In this document: one piece after another, positions 11,150 to 22,258 of the stretch
How the letters are laid out: each line of letters starts with the position of its first letter
Position numbering within the stretch: position 1 is the first letter of the stretch
NCBI RefSeq assembly: GCF_030272615.1
Contig: NC_081414.1
Location: forward strand, 779,566,119 to 779,630,118
Direction: 5' to 3'
Length of the DNA stretch: 64,000 nt
DNA from: Cryptomeria japonica
Lineage: Eukaryota > Streptophyta > Pinopsida > Cupressales > Cupressaceae
The notes under the pieces: generated by a model
Told to the model about the DNA's origin: nothing
The model's database searches: none
What the model saw: only the letters and a program-made list of their open reading frames with translations
Position numbers and translations under genes: made by a program

Positions 11150-12814
11150 CAAACGAAGACACCCCGATGTGTAAGATTGAACCACTTTGAAGATCAGATA
11201 ATTGGGAATAAGTATCAAGGAGTTATGACAAGAGGAAGACTAGAAAATGAAGAGGTATGTCTTATTTCTCAAATTGAACCATCATAAATTAATGAGGCAT
11301 GTGATTCAAATAAGCAATTTATTAAAGCTATGGAAGAGGAACTAGAACAAATTGAAAAGAATAACACATGGACATTAGTTCCCTGACCTAAAGACACAAA
11401 TGTGATTGGAACAAAATGGGTATTCAAAAACAAACTCGATGAAGATGGTAAGGTAATCAAAAATAAAGAAAGACTAGTGTGTAAGGGATATTCACAGAAA
11501 GAAGGAATTGATTACAATGAAACCTTTGCACCGGTAGCTAGAATTGAGGCAGTCAGATTATTCTTGGCTTTTGCAGCACACAAGAACTACAAAGTATATC
11601 AAATGAATATTAAATGTGCATTTCTGAATGGAGATCCTGAAGAAGAAGTTTACATTGAACAACCTAATAGATTTTCTTTGACATATAACAAAGATATGGT
11701 TTGCAGGTTAAGGAAAGCTTTGTATGGGTTGAAGCAAGCTCCAAGAGCTTGGTATGCTAGATTGGATAAATATCTTTTGAAGATTGGTTTTTCTAAAGGT
11801 AATGCTAACAACAATTTATACTATAAAGTGACCAATGATGACATCTTGGTTATAGAAGTTTTTGTTGATGATATAATCTTTGGAGGAGAAGATGGATTAT
11901 GTAAAGACTTTTCTATTGAAATGCAACAAGAATTTGAAATGTTTATGATTGGAGAGATAAAATTCATTTTAGGATTGCAGATTTCACAGATTGATAAAGA
12001 TATATTCTTGAGTCAATCCAAATACTTGAAGGAGAAACTAAAGAAATTTGGGATGGAGAAATCTAAACTGGTAAGCACACCTATGACTACAAATGACAAA
12101 TTATCACTAAGGGATGAATCTACACCTGTTAATCTGACTAGGTAAAAATCTATGATAGGAGGTTTACTGTATTTGACATAAACAAGACCTGATATTATGA
12201 ATGCGGTATGTGTTCTTTTAAGATTTCAGAGTAATCCTAGAGAAAATCATGAATCAATAGTAAAAAGGATTTTCCGATACTTACAAGGCACTGTAAATCT
12301 TGGCTTATGATATCGTAGAGATGAAAACTTTGAATTATGTGCATAGACAGATGCAAATTGGGTAGGAGATGTGGATGACAGAAAAAGAACCAATGGCAAA
12401 GCATATTTTCTTGGAAACAGATTAATTTATTGGTTGAGTAAGAAACAAAGTTGCACATCTTTATCAATAGCAGAATCAAAATATGTTGCAGCAGCAACTA
12501 ACTGTACATGAGTATTATGGCTTAAGCAAATGTTGAAGGACATAAAGATAAAATGCAAGGAACCTATAACTATCTATTGTGATAACACTGTAGTAATTGA
12601 TATATCTAAGAATCCGGTACTACATTCTAAAACCAAACATGTTTCTATCAAACTAAATTTTCTGTAGGAGAATGTTGAAGCAAAAGAAGTAAAACTGGTT
12701 TATGTGAATACTAAAGAACACATTGTGGATATTTTCACTAAACCCTTGCCTATGGAGACCTTTGAATATCTCGAAGATTAGCTTGGGGTCATACCCTCAC
12801 CGGTAGAGACTTAG
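11150..12814 (+). pseudogene. C1 reverse transcriptase and RNase H
   Basis: RT from about 11300 (WVFKNKLDEDGK, RLVCKGYSQKEGIDY, AFLNGDPEEEVYIEQP) with catalytic box VFVDDIIFGG near 11860, the Phe variant of YVDD. A 247-codon open stretch spans 11402-12145. Stops follow where C2 has sense codons (TAC to TAA, CAA to TAA, TGG to TGA). RNase H (12340-12700) shows TDANW, SKKQSCTSLS, D-N-T and ISKNP but has stops. The polyprotein ends at TAG 12812-12814. Confidence 0.87.
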
Positions 12815-13185
12815 ATAGTTGATGTTTTCCATCAACCGGTAGAATTAACAGACAAATCTTTTTTTAGAGCTACTTCTCAGGGGGAGTAGTTGGTATATTG
12901 AATTGGTTGGTATTTTGTATTTGAACTTGGTTTTGTATTATCTTTGGCATTTGATATCAAAGGGGGAGAGATTGGTATGGAAAAACACATGTTACCCCTA
13001 GGAGGAGAGACCTTGGGGAGAGATTGTTACTTTGGGAGAGAGATTGATTACTCTCTGTATCTGAATTTTGATTTCTGGTTATGATCTCTTTTGGGAGATT
13101 GTTGGTTTTTGGTATTTGGCATTTTTGTTTTGGCACTTTGATGGTTTTTTCATCTTGTGTTGCCATCAATGCCAAAGGGGGAGAT
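12815..13185 (+). other. C1 3' untranslated region with three polypurine tracts
   Basis: Non-coding. The PPT next to the LTR is AAAGGGGGAGAT (13174-13185). Two more G-rich tracts lie at 12879-12888 (CAGGGGGAGT) and 12959-12970 (AAAGGGGGAGAG). Multiple PPTs are a known Sirevirus feature. C2 keeps the same three positions (38643, 38725, 38830). Confidence 0.7.
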
Positions 13186-14240
13186 TGTTGGTATTTTGGA
13201 TATGTTGATATGGTTTTGTCATTGATGTCAACACCTATTAACACTTATCAACTCTAGCACTTTGGAGAATAGATAATGTTCACCGGTAAGCAAGTGACTA
13301 ATGCACAGTAACCGATATCCGGTACACTGATAGGATATATTGATCATCGGCACTTGGAATGATATGGAAAAAACTTGGTTATGTCGAAGACATCGCTTGG
13401 ACACTTTGTCTTGGAGATTTGTTCATTGGTATATTCGAGTTTGCATATTTGTTGTTACCAGCAAATAGGTCCAAAATAAACACCGACAAACTTATCCATT
13501 CTAGATCAGCACAACATGCTATGGAGATGATTTTATTGTTATTGTAAATGCATTGAGCCGACATCATGCATCAGATATTGTTTTATTTGTAAATGTTTTA
13601 TTGTAATATCTTTTAGAGCCGACCTACTAAAATTGGTCTTAGGTTATGGTATTAATGTAAGATGTTATTGTAAGATCATATAGGTGAATGTGAATAGGAT
13701 TGTAAGAAGGTATATGCAAAAATATGCAGAGCTATACACACAACATCATTCAGATTGAAGGAAGGTTTTTGTGAGGGCATATTAGAACTACATTGGTATT
13801 GAATCTAGCATATGAAGATGCTATTTTGAGCAGTAAATTATTATTGGATTTAACCATCCAATTGTACTCAGTGTGACTCCTATTTGTAATTGAGCAGTGA
13901 GCTCTAGGAGCTTGGCCTTTCTGCATGTGTAGACCCCATTTGTATACACATACTATATGCAGTAGTATCATCTGATTGTGGGTAAGGTTTCCCACCGTGG
14001 TTTTTCCCCTTACAAGGTTTCCACGTACAAATATTGGTGTTATGTGTTGTGGTTATTATTGTCTTTCTGTTTCATGCATTAATCTTTACCAGTACTAAAA
14101 TTAACTGATAAAATGTCTAGCGACATAAATTTTGGTTTACCGGTATTAAGCATTAAGTTTGGTTAAGTTGTTTTTGGTTTGAATTTATTTGACAACTGAT
14201 TCACACCCCCCCCCCTCTCAGTTGTCTCTAGGACCTAACA
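13186..14240 (+). repeat. 3' LTR of C1 (1,055 bp)
   Basis: TGTTGGTATTTTGG to ..GGACCTAACA, followed directly by TSD ATCTC. It is the longer and better preserved copy and carries the segments missing from the 5' LTR. Confidence 0.92.
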
Positions 14241-14911
14241 ATCTCCTCATTGTCATTATCTTCTAATTCTTCATCAGTTACTCCATCAACTGCAACATAT
14301 CAATGTTTCTGTCCTTTTCCTTTGAATTTCCTGAACTTTTCTTTTCTATCATAGTTAGGACAATTTGCAGCAATGTGTCCAATCTTACTGTAGGAAAAAA
14401 AATTCAAGGGTAATTTACCTTAATACTTACCAGTGCCTCTAGGAAATATTTTAGCCAATTGTGCCACAAGTTCCATCAGATGATCTTGACTATCACCCTC
14501 ACCTTTTCTACTGCCATGACTATACCTTCAGTCATGATTATGACAAATATCCTTTCCTTTCCTAACAAACGTACCTGTTATAAAAGCTTTAAAAATAGAT
14601 TTAGATAGTTTTGAAACACTATTATCAAAGTTTAATTCAAATGCAATCAATTTTCCAATAAGAGAATCGTAAGTGACATTATATTTAGAGATAGATCTCA
14701 CATATTGAATTATAGAAATTATTATAGCATATTGTGGTAGGAGAGTTCTAATCATTTTACTAACAACAATATCATCATCAATCTTACCTCCAACTCTCTT
14801 AATACCACCTACAAATTCTTTAATCCTTTGACCATATTGTGCAATGTTCTCACCATCAACCATTTTCATGTCATCAAATTTGCCTCTTAAACTTTCTTCT
14901 TTTGCTCTTTG
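14241..14911 (-). pseudogene. Element A gag, C-terminal half and zinc knuckle
   Basis: Minus strand continuation of the gag begun at 44984. It reads AKEESLRGKFDDM, ENIAQYGQRIKEFVGGIK, VSKMIRTLLPQYA and YDSLIGKLIAFEL, the usual copia Gag middle domain. A decayed knuckle follows near 14360-14400 (F-x-Y-S-K-I-G-H-I-A-A-N-C), with both N-side cysteines lost. It ends at the C1 insertion, beyond which the frame continues into the protease at 7146. Confidence 0.82.
14907..14911. repeat. TSD CTTTG of B2 (left copy; right copy 44677-44681)
   Basis: CTTTG flanks both outer LTR ends of B2. Removing B2 and one copy restores the gag motif YGGDEH..RAKEESLRG of element A. Confidence 0.9.
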
Positions 14912-15006
14912 TGTTAGATGCAATGACATTCCCAAAGACACTGAGAGGGGGGGGTGAATCAATGTCTAACTAGTTAATGGAATATTTGATCTTATATATA
15001 ACTTTG
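14912..15006 (-). repeat. 3' LTR of B2, distal part
   Basis: Matches the PBS-side end of the 5' LTR at 43751-43845 (TGTTAGATGCAATGA.., GAGAGGGGGGGG, ATAACTTTG). It is split from 31007-31837 by element D. Confidence 0.9.
15002..15006. repeat. TSD CTTTG of D (left copy; right copy 31007-31011)
   Basis: The uninterrupted B2 5' LTR reads ATAACTTTGCAA at this place. CTTTG is present on both sides of D. Confidence 0.9.
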
Positions 15007-15077
15007 TGTTAGTCCACCCATAATTTTTCCCTTTTAAATATTCAAATTCACGGGTTGCCTTTTGTGCCTTTACTTCA

Positions 15078-15520
15078 CTTGAACCGTTGAACTCTTTAAA
15101 AAAAAGGTTTGAATGGTTCAAGGTTCAAAGCACTTTTTAAAAGAGAGTCATTTTTTTGTCTTTGTCGTCGTGCGAACAAGTGCACTTTTGTTTGTGGTCA
15201 TCGAAGTTTTGAATCCGTTGAACCAAATTTCAAACGGTTCAAGGTTCAAAGTTCAAAATGCCTTTTCATGAGTCATGACAATGTATCGTTATATGACAAG
15301 CGTGAGTCCTTTTGTTTTGAGTTGATATGCGACCTTGAACCTTGAACCAAATTTCAAGTGCTTCAAAAGGTTAAAGGTTCATGTCTAATAGTCCTTCTCT
15401 TTTGTTGCTCGTTCCTGATGTTGTTTTGTGTGCCACCCACTCACTGTTATATTTCTTAAGTGAACTTGAACCGATGAACCTTTTTGTCAAACGGTTCAAG
15501 GTTCATGGGTTCATTTCAAA
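15078..15520. repeat. Cluster of four GGTTCAA/TTGAACC inverted repeats
   Basis: Four hairpin-capable sites spaced about 125 bp: near 15078-15130, 15217-15250, 15332-15385 and 15466-15512. Each has TTGAACC (or GAACC) followed within 10-30 bases by GGTTCAAGGTTCA. The same set is in the right LTR near 26020, 26155, 26275 and 26410. They lie in the predicted U3 upstream of the TATA-like box, so a regulatory role is possible. Confidence 0.7.
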
Positions 15521-15785
15521 ACTATCTCTAAAGCTTTTTGGTAGAAATAAAAGCGACGTGATAAGAAGGAATGTTCCCCTTATTCAGCAATTTAAAATTC
15601 TAAAAGTGGAAAGTGATCATGAGAACATCAAATTACTTGAGTGGAAGTGATGGATAATTAAGAAAGTGTCAGTTTGTGTCATTTCACCATTACTTCGCAC
15701 ACTTGGGTAAATCATGTTGAAGCGTGTGTAGCTCTAAAGATATTTATCCGTCTGATTGAAGAAAATGTGTATGAATTTATTTTCC

Positions 15786-15793
15786 TATTTAAG
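15786..15793 (+). promoter_or_regulatory. TATA-like box of the D LTR
   Basis: CCTATTTAAGAAGG; the right LTR has CCCTATTTAAGGTGG (26729-26736). It lies 240 bp upstream of the LTR reading frame. A GTAAGT splice-donor-like site follows at about 15891 (26831 on the right). Confidence 0.4.
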
Positions 15794-16031
15794 AAGGTCA
15801 CAACTGCCACACTTTAGTAAATTGGATGCACTGAAGGTAAAATCAGCTCTGTTCTTCGGAAGAATTTCCAGTTTTCATGGTGTTAATGAGTAAGTTTAGT
15901 TGATTTCTCCTAAGTTGTGTTTCTTTGAGTTCTGAGGTTTTATCAGTATGGAAAAGGGAAATCTCTAAATTGTTGGGGTAGAAAATTGTCTTGTTGTTAA
16001 AATTTCTTGGTTAAGGGGGTAGATAGCTAAC

Positions 16032-19000
16032 ATGAGGCCAATGTTGTTGAAGCTTGGCCGGACCTCATGTCTAGTAAGTATTTTGCCCGAATTGGAAAAC
16101 ACCTCCTTTGTTCATGTAGATTTAGGAGATTTCCTTGAAAGAACCAAGAACCCTCAGACCAGTTCATTAATGGAAAAGATAGTTAAGAGTGGTCTTGTGG
16201 AAGCTGTTGCGTTCCCCCTCTTTGCACCGTGCCCAGATTTAGTGTTGACATGCATGAAAAGATATGACTCTGAGAACAGATGTATCACAACCTGCGATGG
16301 TGAGGAGCTGGTCAGAATTAATAGAGAAATGGTGATGGCGGCAATGGGTATTTCGCATAAGGATGAGTATGAGGACTGGACTATTGGGAGTTCATATGCC
16401 TATTTCTTCGAAAAGAAGAGAAAGTACAGGAGTGTAATTGCTAGAAATTGGCTCTTAAAGATTCAGAAAGGAGGATCACGGTTATGCAAGCCCCTGACCA
16501 GAGAGCAATTCATCACAGAGGTGCAGGACATTGTTATACTTTTGAATAGAGTGAAGGGGAATTCACATTCCTTCTATTGGGAGGATTGGATGTACTTTTT
16601 CATCCAAGTGGTTCTATCTGGTGACAACTTTCTAGATTAGTCTCAAGTAATTGCAAAGAGACTTCACAAATGATGAGCAATTTTGTGGGAATGACAGGGT
16701 TTTACATGTCTTCCTACCATTTCTACATTTTAGCTTGCACAAGGGATTGCCCTGCACTACCTAATGAACCCTAGATTGATGGATGAGGGTTTACAATTTT
16801 TACCTTCTGTTACAACAACAAAGACATGTTGAGTAGATTGATAGGTGGAATGGAGTCTTCATGGGGAGACTTGCCTTGGAGCTTCACGATGATGAAAATA
16901 GGAGAATGTCGGTTGAAGATATGGAATTTGTGAGTATATATGGAAGTTTCTTTATCCAATTTCCTTGCTTTACTTACATACAAGTAGGTGGCTTTGAAGG
17001 CCAACCATTCAAAATACCCAGATATGCTTTTAATAGCTACGTGCTTATATAAGTGAGCAGGCAGTTGGCCTACATAGATAAAAGATTAGGAGCAAAGGGC
17101 AAGTTCGGGGTGGTATTTTCTGTTGAACTCGGATATTACAGTTGTAAGTTTGTATCAGATGCCTTAAACCTAGAACTGGAGTTCAAAAGGATGAACTTGC
17201 AACCATATGTGGCAAGGCAAAAATTTGACAGCAAGGGTTATGCAAGGGAGAACCTTAATGTAGCAATCATTTTTGCCATGAACCTCAGATAGAGGATTAT
17301 TGGGAAAACTGCAAGGATGATTATGAAGTGAGAAAGAGACTGTGGTCCAGATTCACTTTGCAGTAGATAACTACCATGAGGCTCCTAATTAATATAGCTG
17401 GCATATCAAAAGATATAGAGAGGGATGTTTTGGCTCCTGAGTTTGTTACCAAGATTGAAGGAAAACCAATTCCTGAAATTGATTGGAAGAAAAAGGAAGA
17501 TGACAGTATCCAAACAAGAACCTTCAATGTTGTCAGGAGAACGGAGAGACTGTTGCGGAATTAGAAGTTCAAGGAGGGATCTCACATGTCCTCACACGAA
17601 TCAAGAATTGATTCACACATTGTGGTTCAATCTCCTGTTTCTACCACTAATGAAGTTGCTGATGTTGTAGGTGTTTCAAAGCCCATTGTAGAGAAAATTC
17701 AACTGAGAAGGTCAAAAAGGTTACCACCCAGTCTTACAACTACCCGAGTAGCTCGGTCCAGAAGCAAAAAGAAGAGTAGGGAGCCTGTCTTGAAATAGGT
17801 CATTGTAGACTTGGACCCCAGTGAAGAGCTTGAACAAACAATGGATTCGCAGGATCAAAGAGAGCCTGGGATGCAATAAATGGATGCAAATAATGAAGTG
17901 GAAATTCAATAGGATCCCATGAATACGTTGGTAATTTTTACTTCACTAGATGCATGAACCACTCGACCCCCTAAGGAACCTACAATCACACCAAGATGGC
18001 TAGAAGCTGCCATTGGAAAAGAGAGGAGTTTGGTGCCAGTCACAATTCCAATAGAGGACATGGTTAGCAGATGCTTGGGAAAGACATCAAAGCCCAACAA
18101 GCTCAAAACATAAGAAATTCTTGAGGTGGATGACAAAACAGGTCACTAGACATCTGAGGTTGCTAAATCCATTCATGGAAGAGATGTAGACAAGGCTACG
18201 GAGGAGGATTTCTATGGAGAAGATAGATTTGGGGGTTGCTTCAAGGGCTGTATATGTTAAACATCTAGAATCCTCTACGAAGTGGATAATTTCAAGGACA
18301 TGGAAAGATGAAAAGGATAAGAGAGAACTAAAGCAAGTTGTCATAGAGATGGTTGAGTACATAAATGCTATCCATGACCCAGACCCCCAACCATTATCAT
18401 AGATACCAGTGTCATTTGACCCTAAATCACCAACAAACTAGAAAATTCTAAATCAGGTTCAAAGGAACAAAATAGTGACGGAGATGTTCAATAAATGGTT
18501 GGACCTGATAATAGAACAAGGGTTAGATTATATTAGTAATATGGTTAAATTTTATAAGGATGTTGAAACCATGACTAAAGAGCTTGAACTGGAAATGTCC
18601 GCCTGCGAAAAAGAAAGGATTAAGTGGGTAGCAATCCTTGCACATATGAATGATGTTTAGAAGTATGGAGTGGTGAAATTCCTGGCTGAGAAACTGGTGG
18701 AGAACTTGGATGACAATGTGTTGTACGTGTCAAAGAAAAACATGGAATGGCGCAATTCGATCATCAAATAGGGCCATGAAGAACTCACCAAGTTGCTCAA
18801 AGGAATGAATGACTTGATTGACATGATGCAGAAGGAGCTCAAGTATATTCATATTCAACTCATGAAGGAGGGTACCAAGGTAATCGAAGAAGATGAAGAC
18901 ATGACTAAGGTTTTTCAGGAAAGGATCCAGTTCATTCAGACAACAAAATCCTTGACCACTCATGACTTTTCAAAAGCGGCAAGGATTGAATCAGTGCTCA

Positions 19001-19211
19001 TTGTTTGGACCATTAAGAGGTTCACAAGGTGAAAGTTACATAGGTAAATATGGACAAAGAAGTGTGGAAGTAGAGGATCCTGCACATCGGGGTGCCCTTT
19101 TTCCAAGTCATCTTAAAATTCTCAGTAGCGTACCTTGAATTACGTAGTTCTATGGCAAAGCAGGACAAGCCCGTAATGTCCTCTGCTATGGTGGAAGCCT
19201 ATCTGATCTGA
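16032..19211 (+). pseudogene. LTR-encoded ORF of D, left copy (unknown function)
   Basis: The ATG at 16032 (M-R-P-M-L-L-K-L-G) opens 202 intact codons; the protein then continues through several stops and shifts to about 19211. Parts: an N-terminal globular region with VRINREMVMAAMGI near 16310-16350; a W.Q.I..RL ... F.....L..LA segment (16640-16760); FVSIYGSFFIQFP (16930-16970); a basic region with RRSKR and SRSKKKSREP (17700-17790); and a C-terminal charged coiled-coil-rich half (18210-19030). No known catalytic motif is visible. The layout (N domain, basic linker, coiled coil) parallels ORF2 of the B elements. It may be a plant-mobile-domain-like or captured host-derived gene; identity is not established. 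Confidence 0.7.
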
Positions 19212-19983
19212 AAATGAAATGTCAATCTTTTCATGGCTGTTAATTTAGTTTTATTTTATGTTTCTTTAAATGATTTCTTCCACCTGGGTGAAAGTAAATG
19301 TTATTTTTCATCATGTAAAAACTATGGCCTGGTTGCTATTTAAGCTAAACATCTTGTCTTTGTATGGTTTCTGATATGAATTGTTTGGATGATACAATGA
19401 CTGGTTATCAATGAAATGTTGTGTTATCTTTGAATCTTTGCATTCTGAGATTCATAATCTTTCTTAAGTTGTTATGGGCACAATATAACTCGATGATCAG
19501 TTATCTCTATTTTTCTTCTCAGTTCATGTTTATTATTGGTTGTTGAATGACTCGCATTGTATTGATTTGTTTGATCCCCCTTGCCCTATGAGTCATGAGA
19601 GAGTATCGATCGAGCCATTAGTTTTTGTTGAGTCCCTATTTTGTTTTGAATTTATACATGTCATAAATCAGAGTCTGTGAACTCTCCTTTGAATATTCTT
19701 TGAGATATTTTCCTATGTTGCAGTTTTGAAGGCGTTTATTTGTGTTGATGGATAAATGCTGGAGCCTTTCGATGCTTTCTGGTTAAAAGTGTTGGCATAT
19801 CAATTGTATAATAAATTCATTGTAAATCATATGAGGATCTACCCTCTAATGCAGAGGTTGAATTTTCATTAATTCTTCCAACTATTGGTATATTTGTTTC
19901 TTTGTAAAGGGTAAAACGGAGTCATATTTTGTTTTAAGAAGATAATAGTTAAAATTTCAAGGAGATAAATCTGTTAACCAATA
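19212..19983 (+). other. Non-coding end of the D 5' LTR
   Basis: No coding sequence is seen. It contains AATAAA (19810-19815; right LTR 30830-30835), a plausible polyadenylation signal about 170 bp before the LTR end. Confidence 0.5.
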
Positions 19984-19990
19984 GATTTTT

Positions 19991-20007
19991 TATGACTCTG
20001 TTGGGGA
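19991..20007 (+). other. Probable decayed primer-binding site of D
   Basis: TATGACTCTGTTGGGGA lies 7 bases after the LTR end. It resembles the TGGCGACTCTGCTGGGGA-type PBS that I recall from Tat/Ogre elements. The recall is from memory and the site is mutated. Confidence 0.45.
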
Positions 20008-20041
20008 GCTGAATTACAAGACTAGTCTCCTAGTTGTAAGA

Positions 20042-21364
20042 ATGGAGTCAAGGAGATATACTAGGTCCCAAAGAAGGGAAGGGGTATTTGATTCTGTCTT
20101 TTAGGAGTTACAAAACCTAAATTTTCAACCCACTTTCTAACCTCAAAGAAGAGAAAGAGGTAGACCTCCTCCCTCATCGCCATCATCACCTATGTCCTTA
20201 GCTTGTTAATCTCTAACCTTGCATGGTGTTGTTTTGCCAAATATAATCAATCCAACTCCACTCAATATCATACTTCCAATAGCAGCAAACAATCCTTGGG
20301 GGGTTGTTGTAGGCCCATTGAACTTAGGTTTAAATCTCAACCCCTTACCCAAAGGTGCTAGGGATCACATGTGGAAATTTAGCAGGGATAGAAAAATCAC
20401 CATTGATGAACACTTCAATGCATTCAATGTGGCCTGTGGGATAGTAGTCGTTCAACATGAGGATGTTGTTGTGAGGTTGTTTGTCCAGACACTAACTAGG
20501 GTAGTAGCAGATTTGTTTTATCAATTACCAAATAGTGTGATAACAACTTGGCAAGATTTGAAAACAAGGTTTGAGGCAAGATTCAAAGTTCTTGAGGATG
20601 AACATTCCCTCTTGGTTCAGTTGGCCCAGTTAAAGAAAGAAATTCTTGAATCTATGAGGGACTTTGTAGCAAAATTCGATAAGATCTTGCACAAGATTCC
20701 GACTAATCAAAAGCCCTCATATGACAATCTTAAGTGTTTCTTTATTAATTCTATGCCTTCAGAAATAGGTTTACTGATCTGCAGGAAAAGAGTTGCAGAT
20801 TTAAATGTTGCTAAAACCCTTGCAGTAGAGTTAGAAGATGATCTAATCACAACAGGTAAATGGAAAGGGGAAGTACAGACACCTAGTGCTCAACCTTCAA
20901 CTTCTTCTGATCCTGTAATCTAGCAACTAATGAATGATGTGATTACTCTTAAAAGCTAGTTGCCCAAGGCCAGTACCTCATACCCATCTCCCTATCAAGA
21001 TGTCCCTAGAAAGAATACAAACAAGTATTTGGGCTATGGGAACAAGACCATGCAATTTCCCCCTACTCAGCAAATACTAGCAATTGAAGCACCTGCTACT
21101 AAAAGGAATATGTGTGTATTTCACCTCATCGATGAACATGATGGTAGTTCCTGTTATGAGATTGTGCATTATGCACAATTGGTGAATTTTAAAGATAACT
21201 CAAATGAGTGGGGAGAAGAAGAATCTTCAAAGCAACCTGACGACTCTAAAATCCATTTTCTTGAGTATGAGTTAGATTCAGAAAGAGGAGGTGATATTTT
21301 GGTTACTTTAGAGGATCCTTCATGTGTTGTGCTCACAAGAAACCAACAAAATGTGAAACCTTAG
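20042..21364 (+). pseudogene. D gag
   Basis: A candidate ATG at 20042 (M-E-S-R-R-Y-T-R-S) is followed by a few stops. The main gag domain is open at 20219-20923: FSRDRKITIDEHFNAF, LFVQTLTRVVADLFYQLP, TWQDLKTRFEARF and LKKEILESMRDFVAKF match the Ty3/gypsy retrotransposon gag fold. It continues with a stop-separated C-terminal part (20960-21364) with CVFHLIDEHDGSSCYE where a zinc-finger-like CxxH..C spacing is suggested. Gag would form the particle and package RNA. No clear CCHC knuckle is seen. Confidence 0.78.
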
Positions 21365-21739
21365 GTGGCTTCTTCATCATCTGCGGTGGCTTTCAAAGGT
21401 AAAGGGATTGACCCAAATTTTCATAATAATGATAAAAAATTGCAAGAACCCTTATTTTTAAAGCTTGTTGAAAAAGAAAGTTCATTTGATATTATAGAGT
21501 TTTGCAAATCTTCTCAAATTCAAATCACCTGCTAAGTACCTTAAGCTAAATCCTAAAGAACTAGACAAACTTGTACAATTTTTAAAAGGAAATAATGCAC
21601 AATGGACTAATGAAATGCAATAGTCAGTAAATGCCATATTGCCCTCATGTAGTAATGAGTTGGTTCATCCTTCGGTTTGGGAAAAGATACCTAAAATAAC
21701 TGCTCTTCAAATAGATGATTCTACACCCCTCCTTGAGTC

Positions 21740-22106
21740 AAAACCAGAGCCCTTTTATATATCATTATTCATAAATGGTCTTAGGTTGAATAATTGTATT
21801 ATAGATTAAGGCGCATCTGACAATATAATACCCTCTGATGTAGCCAAAGCATTAGGGTTATCCTTGACCAAGACTTTTGGTAGATACTATTTTATGGATT
21901 CAAAACGAATTCCTCTACTAGGCCAAATTAAGGATGCTCAAGTAGTTCTTGCTTCCCACCCGAATAAAAGGATCAAGTTGACAATTCTGATAGCTAACAT
22001 CCCAGCTAGTTATGGCATGCTGTTAAGTAGTACTTTTTGTAGGGACTTAGGTGGTGAAATCAAAATGGATTGGTCTCAAGCCACAATACCTATTGGGAAA
22101 CAGTGA
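21740..22106 (+). pseudogene. D aspartic protease
   Basis: Retropepsin segment ISLFINGLRLNNCIID-stop-GASDNIIPSDVAKALGL. The D-S-G catalytic serine codon is a TAA stop (about 21807-21809). It is followed by an open 80-codon stretch (21864-22106) with LTILIANIPASYGMLLSSTFCRDLGG, which corresponds to the flap-side and I-L-G-R-x-(W/F) region. The enzyme would mature Gag-Pol; this copy cannot. Confidence 0.75.
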
Positions 22107-22258
22107 GTCATCCTATAGCCTGAACCAAAGTCCAAATTCATTGTTTTCCCATCTGATGACCCTAGAGGCCAGATTCTATATCATGATTGTCAATTTGGAA
22201 ACTACATGATTTTGTCTGAATGTGAGGTAGAGGAGGATTCATCTTAAATTGAGGGAAA

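Larger units (their letters stand above)
7147..14240 (+). mobile_element. C1: Ty1/copia (Sirevirus-like) element, 7,094 bp
   Basis: LTRs lie at 7147-8158 and 13186-14240 with TSD ATCTC. The PBS is TGGTATCAGAGC. The order gag, protease, integrase, RT, RNase H defines Ty1/copia. Several PPT-like tracts precede the 3' LTR. It is inserted in the protease region of A, in the opposite orientation. The polyprotein is broken by many stops. A 454-bp internal duplication covers the protease C-terminus and pre-integrase. C2 is a close relative. Confidence 0.93.
15007..19983 (+). repeat. 5' LTR of D (4,977 bp)
   Basis: TGTTAGTCCA.. to ..TTAACCAATA (the right LTR has AACCAACA). By position: 0-0.5 kb, clustered TTGAACC/GGTTCAA inverted repeats; about 0.78 kb, TATA-like box; 1.0-4.2 kb, LTR-encoded reading frame; the last 0.8 kb is non-coding, with an AATAAA at 19810-19815. 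Such length is exceptional for an LTR and overlaps the range of Ogre/Tat elements. Confidence 0.92.

Noticed and set aside
14912-15006. LTR end at 14912 as the 5' LTR of the gag fragment beside it (14241-14911)
   Set aside because: No PBS lies between them. CTTTG duplications and the gag continuation at 44682 show that it is the 3' LTR of B2 inserted into gag of A.
16032-16640. LTR ORF of D as an independent host gene flanked by chance repeats
   Set aside because: The same frame recurs at 26975 inside a 5-kb direct repeat with TSDs, so it is part of the LTR.
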